From Renibacterium sp043789415 (GTDB taxonomy: Bacteria; Actinomycetota; Actinomycetes; Actinomycetales; Micrococcaceae): a stretch of DNA of 64,000 nt. Below are positions 35,105 through 43,025 of this stretch, piece after piece. The notes beneath the pieces were generated by a model, which was given only the letters and a program-made list of their open reading frames with translations, was not told the DNA's origin and did no database searches. A program made the position numbers and the translations under genes. The stretch spans positions 1,426,001-1,490,000 of the forward strand of contig NZ_JBDLLW010000001.1 of NCBI RefSeq assembly GCF_043789415.1, read 5' to 3'. How positions within the stretch are numbered: position 1 is the first letter of the stretch; the number at the start of each line of letters is the position of its first letter.

Positions 35105-36406
35105 ATGAGCGACGTCACCATGGCCCAAGCAGCTCCGAAGCGACGGCAGAGCCACTGGGGACAAGTCCTCGCCTGGGCTTCCTGGGACTGGGGCTCGGCG
35201 GCTTTTAACGCCGTGATGACCACCTTCATCTTCACCGCTTTCTACCTGACCACAGACATCTTCGGTGGTGCTGACTACACCTCCCAGGTGCTGGGCTGGT
35301 GCCTGGGAATTGCCGGGGTGCTGATCGCATTGCTCGCCCCGGTGGCCGGGCAGCGCAGCGACCACAGCGGACGACGCCGGCTCTGGCTCGGCGTCAACAC
35401 CCTCATCGTGGTGCTGCTCACCGGCAGCTGCTTTTTCGTGCTGCCCAACCCCTCGTATCTGCTGCTGGGCTGCTCGCTGCTCGCGCTGGGACACGTTTTC
35501 TCCGAATTGGCTTCGGTGAACTACAACGCCATGCTGCTGCAGATCTCCTCGCCCAAGACCATTGGCCGGATCAGCGGAATCGGCTGGGCCTTCGGTTACC
35601 TGGGCGGGATCGTCGCCTTGCTCATCCTCTACTACGGCCTGCTCTCACCCGAGGTCGGCTTTTTCGGCATCTCGGATGAGAACTTCAAGTACCGTTTCGT
35701 CGCGCTCTTCTCGGCGGCCTGGATCGCAGTGTTCTCCCTCCCGGTGCTCTTCGCGATTCCGGAGAATCACGCCGATCCGACGGCAGCGAAGCTCGGTTTC
35801 CTGGCCTCTTACCGCGAGTTGTTCCGCACTATCGGTCGGCTCTGGCGGGAACAGCGGCATACCCTGTACTTCCTGATTTCCAGTGCCATCTTCCGGGATG
35901 GCCTGGCAGCGATTTTCACCTTCGGCGCGGTGATCGCCGTCGGAACCTTCGGCTTCGCCAAGGGCGATGTGCTGATCTTCGCGATCGCCGGAAACGTGGT
36001 GGCGGCGATTGGAGCGTTCTCGGCGGGTTACTTCGACGATAAGCTCGGCCCCAAGACGGTGATCGTCATTTCACTGATCGGTTTGCTGGTCTCGGCGGTG
36101 GTGTTGTTCTTCAGTTCGGGCAAGACCATCTTCTGGATCTTCGGGTTGCTGCTTTGCCTCTTCGTTGGCCCAGCGCAGTCTTCGGCTCGGACCTTCGTCG
36201 GACGCCTCGCACCCGGTGGAGGAGAGGGTGAGCTCTATGGGCTTTACGCCACCACAGGCCGGGCGGCGTCCTTCATCGCCCCGATCCTCTTCGCCAGCTT
36301 CATCGGCTGGTTCGGCAGCCAGCGTTTCGGCATCATCGGTATTGGCATCGTGCTGTTAGCCGGGCTGCTCCTGCTGCTCCCGGTCAAGCGCCCCGCCCAA
36401 GGCTGA
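35105..36406 (+). CDS. MFS transporter, UMF1 (Atg22-like) family
   Basis: 433 residues, about 12 membrane segments. The opening ASWDWGSAAFNAVMTTFIFT is characteristic of the UMF1/Atg22-like branch of the major facilitator superfamily, and GQRSDHSGRRR fits the MFS loop between helices 2 and 3. The substrates of bacterial members are unknown; yeast Atg22 releases amino acids from the vacuole. The ATG at 35105 was chosen because the upstream in-frame extension overlaps the divergent promoter region. Copy B of the palindromic element begins 17 nt after its stop. Confidence 0.88.
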   Translation: MSDVTMAQAAPKRRQSHWGQVLAWASWDWGSAAFNAVMTTFIFTAFYLTTDIFGGADYTSQVLGWCLGIAGVLIALLAPVAGQRSDHSGRRRLWLGVNTLIVVLLTGSCFFVLPNPSYLLLGCSLLALGHVFSELASVNYNAMLLQISSPKTIGRISGIGWAFGYLGGIVALLILYYGLLSPEVGFFGISDENFKYRFVALFSAAWIAVFSLPVLFAIPENHADPTAAKLGFLASYRELFRTIGRLWREQRHTLYFLISSAIFRDGLAAIFTFGAVIAVGTFGFAKGDVLIFAIAGNVVAAIGAFSAGYFDDKLGPKTVIVISLIGLLVSAVVLFFSSGKTIFWIFGLLLCLFVGPAQSSARTFVGRLAPGGGEGELYGLYATTGRAASFIAPILFASFIGWFGSQRFGIIGIGIVLLAGLLLLLPVKRPAQG

Positions 36407-36423
36407 GCCCCTTTCGCCTCCCG

Positions 36424-36482
36424 CCGAGTGTGCAGATAACCATCTTTTGACCCGGTTTTAAGATGTAGATCTGCACACTCGA
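36424..36482. repeat. dispersed palindromic element, copy B
   Basis: 59 bp, exact inverted copy of the element at 37492-37550. Its own arms pair 12-13 bp at the ends (CGAGTGTGCAGAT with ATCTGCACACTCG) and again in CATCTT/AAGATG. On the minus strand it supplies the last seven codons and the TAA of the DUF559 gene. It separates two convergent genes. Confidence 0.95.
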
Positions 36483-37414
36483 TACGGAGGTTGCCAACCG
36501 CGAGCCTTCAAAAGCGGCCACAACTGGCGCATCACGCCCTCGTATCCCAGCTCCCGCACCATTGCACGGCTGACCCGGATCGAAATCCACCCGGCCTTAG
36601 CGGTTTCGTTGTCGCGACGCGCGTCGAAGGCCTGCTGTTCGACGCTGAGGTGATGACCGCCGTCGTACTGCACGGCTACCTGGAATGCCCGAAAAGCCAG
36701 GTCCGGCCAGGCGACTTCGTTCCCTCGATCGTCCCGGATCGCGACGTTCAACTCAGGCTCCGGCAGGCCGACCCGTAGCGCGGCGAGACGCAAATACGTC
36801 TCTGGAGCCGAATCCGCCCCGACCCGGATCAGCCCCAGGGCGACTCGTGCCTTGCGGATCCCACGTGCTCCGGAGTGTTTGCGGACGATGGCGGCCAGCT
36901 CATCGAGGTTGAGTAAGGCCGGTTTAGCGGGGCCGAAGGGACGACTGTGGCAGCAGACCAAAGCATCGCCAACCGCAACCAGTTCATCGATATCCAGCAG
37001 CGCCGCCAGATCCAGCCAGGTTCGGCTCGGGCTGGTAAGCGGGATGCCGGAACAGTCAGAGATCTCGTCACAGCTGAGCTGCAATCGATGCCCGACCACT
37101 CCGAAACGACGCGGAACCACCGAAGAATTGACCCGTGCCAGGTGCACCCGCTGTTCGCCCTGTGCCCATGCGGGCAACGGCAGTCCCCAGAGCCGTGCAG
37201 CAGTGCCCCAGCAGGCCACCGAACCAGGGCTCAATCTGAGCAGAGGTGCCACGATCCGATGAAACTCTTGAGCCGCACCCCACGGCACGCGAATACCTCG
37301 GCTCGCGATGAACAGATCTCTTCCCTGCAAACGACCTCGGCTCAGCTCAGTGGCTTCGGCCAGCGCGAAGGATCGACCGTCTAAATGCGAAGGAAGTGCG
37401 CGAGGAGTTCTCAT
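36458..37414 (-). CDS. DUF559 / Vsr-like endonuclease-domain protein enclosed by inverted repeats
   Basis: 318 residues. The N-terminal two thirds resemble the AbiEi-like part of actinobacterial DUF559 proteins (RDLFIASRGIRVPWG, CWGTAARLWGLPLP, PLTSPSRTWLDLAALL). The C-terminal part is a PD-(D/E)xK-like domain: APETYLR, WPDLAF, VAVQYDGGHH, and AGWISIRVS. A Gln stands where many relatives have the catalytic Glu (VEYDG), so activity is uncertain. The ATG at 37414 lies close to GGAGG. An in-frame ATG at 37492 would touch repeat copy C. The stop lies inside copy B. The gene plus repeats forms a 1127-bp unit between two ordinary genes. Confidence 0.8.
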   Translation of the reverse strand: MRTPRALPSHLDGRSFALAEATELSRGRLQGRDLFIASRGIRVPWGAAQEFHRIVAPLLRLSPGSVACWGTAARLWGLPLPAWAQGEQRVHLARVNSSVVPRRFGVVGHRLQLSCDEISDCSGIPLTSPSRTWLDLAALLDIDELVAVGDALVCCHSRPFGPAKPALLNLDELAAIVRKHSGARGIRKARVALGLIRVGADSAPETYLRLAALRVGLPEPELNVAIRDDRGNEVAWPDLAFRAFQVAVQYDGGHHLSVEQQAFDARRDNETAKAGWISIRVSRAMVRELGYEGVMRQLWPLLKARGWQPPYRVCRSTS

Positions 37415-37491
37415 CCCTCCATGGTGGAAGCTCCGGCAACCCAACCCGGAGTTTTCCACAAGCAAAACGTCCTGGCAGCCGAAAAACTTCA

Positions 37492-37550
37492 TCGAGTGTG
37501 CAGATCTACATCTTAAAACCGGGTCAAAAGATGGTTATCTGCACACTCGG
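37492..37550. repeat. dispersed palindromic element, copy C
   Basis: 59 bp, identical to the reverse complement of copy B. It starts two bases after the dcd stop (minus strand) and ends where the open frame of the DUF559 gene begins. It is probably the dcd terminator as well as one end of the inverted-repeat unit. Confidence 0.95.
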
Positions 37551-37552
37551 AG

Positions 37553-38128
37553 TTAGAGGGAAGTGCGGTGGAAGTTCAGGTAGCTGCGTGAGGCGGTCGG
37601 GCCACGCTGCCCCTGGTACCGGTTGCCGTACTCACCGGAGCCATAGGGGTGCTCAGCGGGTGAAGAGAGCTGGAAGAAGCACAGTTGCCCGATCTTAGAA
37701 CCTGGCCAGAGCTTGATCGGCAGGGTCGCCATATTCGACAGTTCAAGGGTCACGTGACCGGAGAAACCTGGGTCGATGAAGCCAGCCGTGGAATGCGTCA
37801 GCAGCCCCAGCCGACCCAGCGAGGACTTGCCCTCCAGCCGAGCGGCGACGTCGTCCGGCAGGGTGACCGTCTCGTAAGTCGAGCCGAGCACGAACTCACC
37901 GGGATGCAGGATAAAAGGCTCATCATCGGCCACCTCGACCAGCCGGGTCAGCTCGGGCTGCTCCTCAGCAGGATCGATATGCGCGTATTTGTGGTTGTCG
38001 AAGAGCCGAAACAGCTTGTCGATCCGCACATCAACGCTCGAAGGCTGCACCATGGAGGGCTCGAAGGGGTCCAGGACAATACGCCCGGCAGCAATCTGGG
38101 TTCGGATATCGCGGTCTGAGATCAGCAC
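37553..38128 (-). CDS. dcd: dCTP deaminase (probably bifunctional with dUTPase)
   Basis: 191 residues, the usual length. The N-terminus MLISDRDIRTQI, the MVQPSSVDVR block, the active-site region GKSSLGRLGLLTHSTAGFID with its family HSTAGF core, and the C-terminal PYGSGEYGNRYQGQRGPTASR match actinobacterial Dcd. Relatives in mycobacteria turn dCTP directly into dUMP. It supplies dUMP for thymidylate synthesis. A complete, ordinary copy. Confidence 0.95.
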   Translation of the reverse strand: MLISDRDIRTQIAAGRIVLDPFEPSMVQPSSVDVRIDKLFRLFDNHKYAHIDPAEEQPELTRLVEVADDEPFILHPGEFVLGSTYETVTLPDDVAARLEGKSSLGRLGLLTHSTAGFIDPGFSGHVTLELSNMATLPIKLWPGSKIGQLCFFQLSSPAEHPYGSGEYGNRYQGQRGPTASRSYLNFHRTSL

Positions 38129-38142
38129 AGTTATAAATTAGC

Positions 38143-39009
38143 CTATTTCGGCTCGGGGTGGGTTTGACCGATTTCGGTCCGGACCGCGAACAGCTCTGGG
38201 AAGAAGGTCAGCTCCAGGGCGCGCTGCAAGAACCCCACTCCAGAAGAGCCTCCGGTGCCGGTTTTCATCCCGATGGTGCGCAGCACCGTCTTCAGATGAC
38301 GGAAACGCCAGAGCTGGAAATTGTCCTCCAGATCAACCAATTCTTCGCAGGCTTCGTAGAGATCCCAATTGGTCTCGGTGTTCTCATAGATGGTCCGGTA
38401 AATATCCACCAGTTCGGGGGAGAAGACATGGGCCTGAGTGACGTCGCGACTCAACAACCCTGCGGGCACCGGGAACCCGCAGCGAGCCAGCAAGCGGATG
38501 AACTCGTCGTAGATGCTGGTCTCGTTGAGCAGGCGGCTGAGTAATTCCGCGGCGACCGGATCGGACTCGAAAACCTTGATCATCCCAGCGTTCTTATTGC
38601 CCAACAGGAACTCAACGGCCCGGTACTGGTAGGACTGGAACCCCGAGGAAGCACCCAAGTCATCCCGGAACTGGGCATATTCAGTGGGCGTCAGGGTAGC
38701 CAGCACACTCCACTGCTCGGTCAGCGAGCGCTGAATGTGCTTGATCCGGGCGATGCACTTCATCGCCATCCGCAGATCGTCATCCTGTAAGGAGAGCCGT
38801 ACCGTGCGCAACTCGTGCAGCACGAGTTTCAGCCACAACTCGGAGGTCTGGTGCTGAATGATGAAGAGCATCTCATCGTGGTGCTCCGGAACACTCACCG
38901 GGTGCTGCGCGCTGAGCAGCTCATCGAGCGCCAGATAGCGACCATAGCTCATTTTGTCCCGGAAGTCGGTCTCGATGCCGGACTCCAAGCTGCGCGTATT
39001 CTTCTTCAC
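38143..39009 (-). CDS. kynA: tryptophan 2,3-dioxygenase
   Basis: 288 residues. Haem enzyme opening the indole ring of tryptophan to N-formylkynurenine. Diagnostic blocks are YGRYLALDELLSAQHP, HHDEMLFIIQHQTSELWLKL, GFQSYQYRAVEFLLGNKN, and the C-terminal RHLKTVLRTIGMKTGTGGSSG, which carries the haem-ligating His. A GTG at 39009 has AGGAG five bases upstream; the GTG at 39015 overlaps the SD. Other kynurenine-pathway genes are not in the window. A gap of 14 bp separates it from dcd. Confidence 0.93.
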   Translation of the reverse strand: MKKNTRSLESGIETDFRDKMSYGRYLALDELLSAQHPVSVPEHHDEMLFIIQHQTSELWLKLVLHELRTVRLSLQDDDLRMAMKCIARIKHIQRSLTEQWSVLATLTPTEYAQFRDDLGASSGFQSYQYRAVEFLLGNKNAGMIKVFESDPVAAELLSRLLNETSIYDEFIRLLARCGFPVPAGLLSRDVTQAHVFSPELVDIYRTIYENTETNWDLYEACEELVDLEDNFQLWRFRHLKTVLRTIGMKTGTGGSSGVGFLQRALELTFFPELFAVRTEIGQTHPEPK

Positions 39010-39135
39010 CGTCACTCCTCCAGAGTACGCCGACGCGAGCTGAGCAGCATGGCGTCGAGCATGACCCCCTCGGGATCAAGGGCGCTAAGCGCCGAAGCCA
39101 CTGGCGAAGTGAGCGCACTGTGTTCTTGATCACAA

Positions 39136-39148
39136 GAGAATCATTCTC
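39136..39148. promoter_or_regulatory. short palindromic operator candidate
   Basis: GAGAAT-C-ATTCTC, 6-bp arms, 55 nt before the flavoprotein ATG and just upstream of the iron box. It resembles Fur-like operator cores. The binding protein is not known. Confidence 0.45.
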
Positions 39149-39161
39149 AATAGGTGATCTC

Positions 39162-39180
39162 TTAGATTAGGTTTACCAAA
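39162..39180 (+). promoter_or_regulatory. DtxR/IdeR-like iron box
   Basis: TTAGATTAGGTTTACCAAA matches 15 of 19 positions of the DtxR/IdeR consensus (TTAGGTTAGSCTAACCTAA). It lies 26 nt before the flavoprotein ATG, over the expected promoter, where iron-loaded DtxR would repress. Confidence 0.65.
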
Positions 39181-39205
39181 GAAACACCATCGGAGGGAGA
39201 CCGAC

Positions 39206-40450
39206 ATGCTCGAAGAGAACAGGGACTACGGCACGGTGATCATCGGCGCTGGACACTCAGGTCTTTCGCTGGCTTGGGAGTTGAAACAGCGCGGCGAGCG
39301 GGCAGTGATCTTCGAGCGGGACAGTGCGATGCACGCCTGGAAAGATCTGCGCTGGGACAATTTCACCCTGGTGACGCCGAATTGGATGTGCCGCCTGCCC
39401 GGCTACAGCTACCAGGGTGAGCTGCCCCACGGCTTTATGAATCGAGAGGAGGTCTACTCCTGGCTGCAGGCCTATGTGCAGCTGGTTGACGCCGAGATTC
39501 ACGAAAGCGTCGAGGTGCAGTCAGTCTCGCGCACCGAGGTGGGACTGAGCCTGCAGACTAGCCAGGGTACCGTGCGAGCCCGGGCGGTGATCGTAGCCAC
39601 CGGTGGAACTTTCCAATTACCGCGGTTCCCGGCCTCGGCGGAGCTCTTACCCCACACGATCCAGCGATTGCACTCGCTCGACTACCGGAATGCCGCCCAA
39701 CTGGCGGAGGGTGCGGTGCTGGTGGTGGGCTCCGCACAATCCGGAGCTCAGATCGCTGAGGATCTGATGCTCGAAGGCCGGGAGGTCCACCTCGCGGTGG
39801 GCGACGCGGTGAGGACCTCACGCTTTTATCGGGGCCGCGATGTGATGGATTGGCTCGATCTGCTGGGCCGCGCCGGCATGCTCAGCGGTGGCCCGCTGGG
39901 CCGTCAAGAGCTTGCGACGTCGCCCTATGTCACCGGTCGGGACGGCGGCCGCGATATCAATCTCTACAAGTTCGCCGAGCAAGGAATGCGACTCTATGGT
40001 CGGCTGGATCGGGTGACGGCTAACACGATTCACTTTGCCCCGACTCTGAACCGGTCACTGCGGAAGGCGGAGGCCTTCAACAACGGATTCAAAGACATGG
40101 TGGATACCCTCATTACAGCTCAGGGCCTGGAACTGCCGGATGAGAGTCGCGAAGCTGCCAGCGCCGAGCTCGTGGAACCGGAAGTACTGGATCTGGACGC
40201 CTCTGGGGTACGTAGCGTGATCTGGGCCACCGGGCTCCGGGCGGACTACAGCTGGCTGAGCAGCGAGGTGCTGGATGGCAACGGGCACGTCGTTCACCAG
40301 GAAGGCGTCACCGTCGTCCCGGGACTCTACTATTACCGTGCGTCCGGGCTATTGGGGGCTGACGCCAAATGGTTCGATCCGACGCCGATCGACGCCGGGC
40401 AGTTAGCCGATCACGTACTGAGGGACGCCGCCGGAGTCCAAGCCGGTTAA
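39206..40450 (+). CDS. FAD/NAD(P)-dependent oxidoreductase, flavin monooxygenase-like
   Basis: 414 residues. The FAD-binding GAGHSGLSLAWELKQRG lies near residue 14 and the second Rossmann motif VVGSAQSGAQIAEDL near 176. DYRNAAQLAEGAVLVVG and ATGGTFQLPRFP are typical of flavin-containing monooxygenases, and the overall pattern resembles the MSMEG_0569-type flavin oxidoreductases. The substrate is unknown. GGAGGGAG precedes the ATG. The iron box in front suggests expression under iron limitation, hinting at siderophore or haem-related chemistry, though no such genes are adjacent. Confidence 0.82.
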   Translation: MLEENRDYGTVIIGAGHSGLSLAWELKQRGERAVIFERDSAMHAWKDLRWDNFTLVTPNWMCRLPGYSYQGELPHGFMNREEVYSWLQAYVQLVDAEIHESVEVQSVSRTEVGLSLQTSQGTVRARAVIVATGGTFQLPRFPASAELLPHTIQRLHSLDYRNAAQLAEGAVLVVGSAQSGAQIAEDLMLEGREVHLAVGDAVRTSRFYRGRDVMDWLDLLGRAGMLSGGPLGRQELATSPYVTGRDGGRDINLYKFAEQGMRLYGRLDRVTANTIHFAPTLNRSLRKAEAFNNGFKDMVDTLITAQGLELPDESREAASAELVEPEVLDLDASGVRSVIWATGLRADYSWLSSEVLDGNGHVVHQEGVTVVPGLYYYRASGLLGADAKWFDPTPIDAGQLADHVLRDAAGVQAG

Positions 40451-40501
40451 GCCGGTTAAGTCAGGCATCCTGAGTAGATCAGTCATCCTGGGCCCGCTCA
40501 T

Positions 40502-41131
40502 TCATTTCGGCAAATGGCCGGTTTCTCCCAGGCTGACGATCTGGTGGTTGTGAAAGTAATCGTCTTCCCGGAGCAGAGTAATGCTGCCGGGTGCCACCTT
40601 GAAGTTGGCGTAACCCAGTGACTCCAGGGGCATGCCGATCCAAGCCGTCAACACGAAGCTGATCGCGCCACCATGGGTGACCACGATCTGGGTTTCACAC
40701 TCACTCTCAAGGATCGCCTGGAGAGCCTGATAGACCCGGACCGCCAGCTCTGCCATGGTCTCCGCACCGGCGATGCCTTCCTCATGGTTCATCCGCTCCC
40801 CCTGCACCGGTGGCGGGATGAACCGTTCGTTCAGCCAAGCCTGAGGCTTGCCTCCGGCGACTCCGTAGGATTTCTCACGCAGTCCTGGGTCGAGAATCGG
40901 TTTGAGCCGAAAACGGTCCGCAATGATTTGGGCGGTGAGCAGCGTGCGCTGCAGATCGGAGGCGTACAACTCCACCTCGGCCTCCAGCGGAATCCGGCGA
41001 CGCAGTTCTTCGGCGATCAGGACGGCGTCGCGCTCACCCTTGGCGGTCAGCGCGGAATCGTACCAACCGCCCACCAAACCCTCGACGTGGTGAGTTGCTT
41101 CGGGGTGAGTCACCAGATAGATGCTCCGCAC
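40502..41131 (-). CDS. histidine phosphatase family protein with atypical THP motif
   Basis: 209 residues. The phosphoglycerate-mutase-like fold is clear: the phosphorylated His is H9 in LVTHPEATHH, then GGWYDSALTAKGERDA, YASDLQRTLLTAQ (second Arg), LREKSYG (acid) and VTHGGAIS (second His). The usual RHG triad is THP here: the phosphate-binding Arg is replaced by Thr. The same THPEATHH variant occurs as a distinct subfamily. The substrate is unknown. It ends 52 bp from the flavoprotein gene (convergent). Confidence 0.87.
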   Translation of the reverse strand: MRSIYLVTHPEATHHVEGLVGGWYDSALTAKGERDAVLIAEELRRRIPLEAEVELYASDLQRTLLTAQIIADRFRLKPILDPGLREKSYGVAGGKPQAWLNERFIPPPVQGERMNHEEGIAGAETMAELAVRVYQALQAILESECETQIVVTHGGAISFVLTAWIGMPLESLGYANFKVAPGSITLLREDDYFHNHQIVSLGETGHLPK

Positions 41132-41199
41132 AGCTCTGCTCTCCCTCGCGCCGTGGACGCCGCCGGCGCCTGAACCTGTTTTTCATCCCGCCTAGTGAG

Positions 41200-41946
41200 C
41201 TAAGCGGTCAGCCCCTCGATGCCTTCGACAATGGCCTCTAGCGTTTCTTGTTCAGCCAGCACCTTGAAGTGTCCAGAGGCCTTAAGCAGTATTTCACGGG
41301 CACCGGCCAGGCTGCGGTCACCGGGAATATGCGGATCAAAACGCGGCAGCACGGAGACGATCCTGGAATTCACCTCGGCATGGGCCTGCAGTTCAAGGAT
41401 GGTCTGGTGCTTCAGCCCGAATTCGTTCAGCGTGCGGCCCAGGAATCGGCTGGCATAGCGCGAGCCGGCGAACGGCGTCGCAATTGCAACCATGCCCAGC
41501 AGCCGGAGGTGCGGACGCCGCTGCGGCGTCCGCACCTGCTGAACCAGCAGCTGCTTGCCGATCAGCCCGCCCTTGCTATGCGCCAAGAACACGACCCGCG
41601 CCCTTCCGCCCTCGGCAGCTGCACATTCAGCTAGCTCGTCGAGCACCGACTCCACCACTTGAGCGGCCTCCGCGACGGGCCTGCGATTGTGTCCTAAGCC
41701 CGGCACCGGGACCACCCGGTAGCCCCTGCTTTGCAGAGCCCGGGCCAGCGGCAACATGAAGCGCCATGGTTCATATACCCCGGGGAGCAAGACGATCAGC
41801 GGCCCAGAGTCAGCTCCGGGCAGCAGGCTCTCCAAGGTAACTCGATGTAGCCCAGCTCGTAGCTGCCACCAGCCAGCACTCAGGTAATCAACCACCCAAT
41901 CACCAGCCTGGTTCAGCCGTTCGCCGGGTCTGAACCGAGGCGTCAT
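41200..41946 (-). CDS. alpha/beta hydrolase (lipase/esterase-like)
   Basis: 248 residues. LIVLLPGVYEPWRFM is the oxyanion-hole strand, VVFLAHSKGGLIGKQLL the nucleophile elbow (Ser in HSKGG), and KASGHFKVLAEQ places the catalytic His near the end. The pattern is closest to triacylglycerol lipase/PGAP1-like esterases. Its start overlaps the stop of the following hydrolase gene upstream, so two hydrolases are made from one message. The substrate is unknown. Confidence 0.85.
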   Translation of the reverse strand: MTPRFRPGERLNQAGDWVVDYLSAGWWQLRAGLHRVTLESLLPGADSGPLIVLLPGVYEPWRFMLPLARALQSRGYRVVPVPGLGHNRRPVAEAAQVVESVLDELAECAAAEGGRARVVFLAHSKGGLIGKQLLVQQVRTPQRRPHLRLLGMVAIATPFAGSRYASRFLGRTLNEFGLKHQTILELQAHAEVNSRIVSVLPRFDPHIPGDRSLAGAREILLKASGHFKVLAEQETLEAIVEGIEGLTA

Positions 41947-42737
41947 CCTCGAAGGTGGCCGTAGATCATCCGGGCCACGGGTTCAGCCGCGGTGATCATG
42001 GCCTCATGTCCCCGGCCCTGAGCCTCCAGCAGATGAGCGCCGGGAATCAGGTCTGAGACTTCCTGCACCCAGCCCCGTGGGCAGACTCGGTCTTCTGAGC
42101 CTCGGATCACCAGGGTCGGCACGGTGATCCGGGGCGCAATCAGCTCAATCCGATGCTGCAGCATGGTGTTGAACTTCTTCAGGAACCAACGTGGCCCGGC
42201 CTTGGCGTAAAGCACTAAACCAACCAAACCGACCAGCGGAGATTCTCCCCAGAGATCCTGAAGCATCCTCAGGGACTGCTGCCACATGGTACGTTCCCGG
42301 GAATTGACCGTGGGAGCAATGAGCACCAGATGAGAAACCAGCTCGGGGTGCCTGACCGCAAGTTCAGCAACCACCTGGGTGCCCATCGAATGCCCCACCA
42401 GGGCAAGTGGGGGCTGTTGCTGAGCCTTGAAGCACTCGGCGAGCAGATCGGCGAGATCGGGCATCGGCAAGGAGTGCTCGGGTTCGGGGGAGTCGCCGAA
42501 ACCGGGGAGGTCAATGGTGACGACATTGAAGGATTTCAGCAGTTCTTCACGCAGCAGACCGAAATATTGCTGCCCCATCCCGATGCCGTGAATCAGCACC
42601 ACCGTCTGCTCCTTGGGATTCCCCCACGAAGTGGTCACCAGCACGTGGTCACCTCGGCGGAACTCCGTGACGTCCCCTTCACCGTTCTGCCCCCGGTTAT
42701 CACGGAACGCTTGCCGCCACTTAGCCCAGAAAACCAT
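41943..42737 (-). CDS. alpha/beta hydrolase
   Basis: 264 residues. VVLIHGIGMGQQYFGLLREEL (oxyanion strand), ALVGHSMGTQVVAELAVRHP (nucleophile Ser in GHSMG), RGSEDRVCP (Asp) and GRGHEAMITAAEP (His) form a complete triad. First gene of the two-hydrolase unit. The N-terminal 25 residues are basic. No signal peptide, so cytoplasmic. Confidence 0.88.
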   Translation of the reverse strand: MVFWAKWRQAFRDNRGQNGEGDVTEFRRGDHVLVTTSWGNPKEQTVVLIHGIGMGQQYFGLLREELLKSFNVVTIDLPGFGDSPEPEHSLPMPDLADLLAECFKAQQQPPLALVGHSMGTQVVAELAVRHPELVSHLVLIAPTVNSRERTMWQQSLRMLQDLWGESPLVGLVGLVLYAKAGPRWFLKKFNTMLQHRIELIAPRITVPTLVIRGSEDRVCPRGWVQEVSDLIPGAHLLEAQGRGHEAMITAAEPVARMIYGHLRG

Positions 42738-42895
42738 CGCTCATTTCCCCTTGCGCATCATCGATCTGCTCAGCACCGACCAGCTTCCAGCCTATCCGCT
42801 GCTTCGCCCGGCCCTGGGAATCGCAAGTGAAACGCAAAACTCCGCTATGCTGGTCTCCGGGATATTTTCGGTGGCATCTGAAAAATCCTCTCAGT

Positions 42896-42969
42896 GCGGG
42901 CGTAGCTCAATGGTAGAGCGCTAGCTTCCCAAGCTCGATACGCGGGTTCGATTCCCGTCGCCCGCTCCA
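42896..42969 (+). tRNA. tRNA-Gly (anticodon CCC)
   Basis: 74 nt with encoded CCA. The acceptor stem GCGGGCG/CGCCCGC is perfect, the D stem GCTC/GAGC and T stem GCGGG/CCCGT are in order, and the loop TTCCCAA gives anticodon CCC. The anticodon stem CTAGC/GCTCG contains one T-C mismatch in its second pair, unusual for this tRNA. Followed by a terminator. Confidence 0.93.
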
Positions 42970-42973
42970 CGCT

Positions 42974-43008
42974 GAAGGGTCATCTGCTCTCTGAGCCGAT
43001 GACCCTTC
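42974..43008 (+). terminator. terminator after tRNA-Gly
   Basis: GAAGGGTCATC and GATGACCCTTC, an 11-bp stem with a 13-nt loop, followed by GTGGTTT. It also lies at the 3' end of the convergent MFS gene. Confidence 0.75.
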
Positions 43009-43025
43009 GTGGTTTAAACGCTTGT

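Noticed and set aside
36424..37550. Classical insertion sequence with terminal inverted repeats
   Set aside because: No transposase domain and no target-site duplication (flanks CCG and AGT). The unit is reported as an inverted-repeat-bounded gene instead.
39010..39135. Small gene between the dioxygenase and flavoprotein genes
   Set aside because: Open frames here are short extensions of the neighbouring genes without an own ribosome site.
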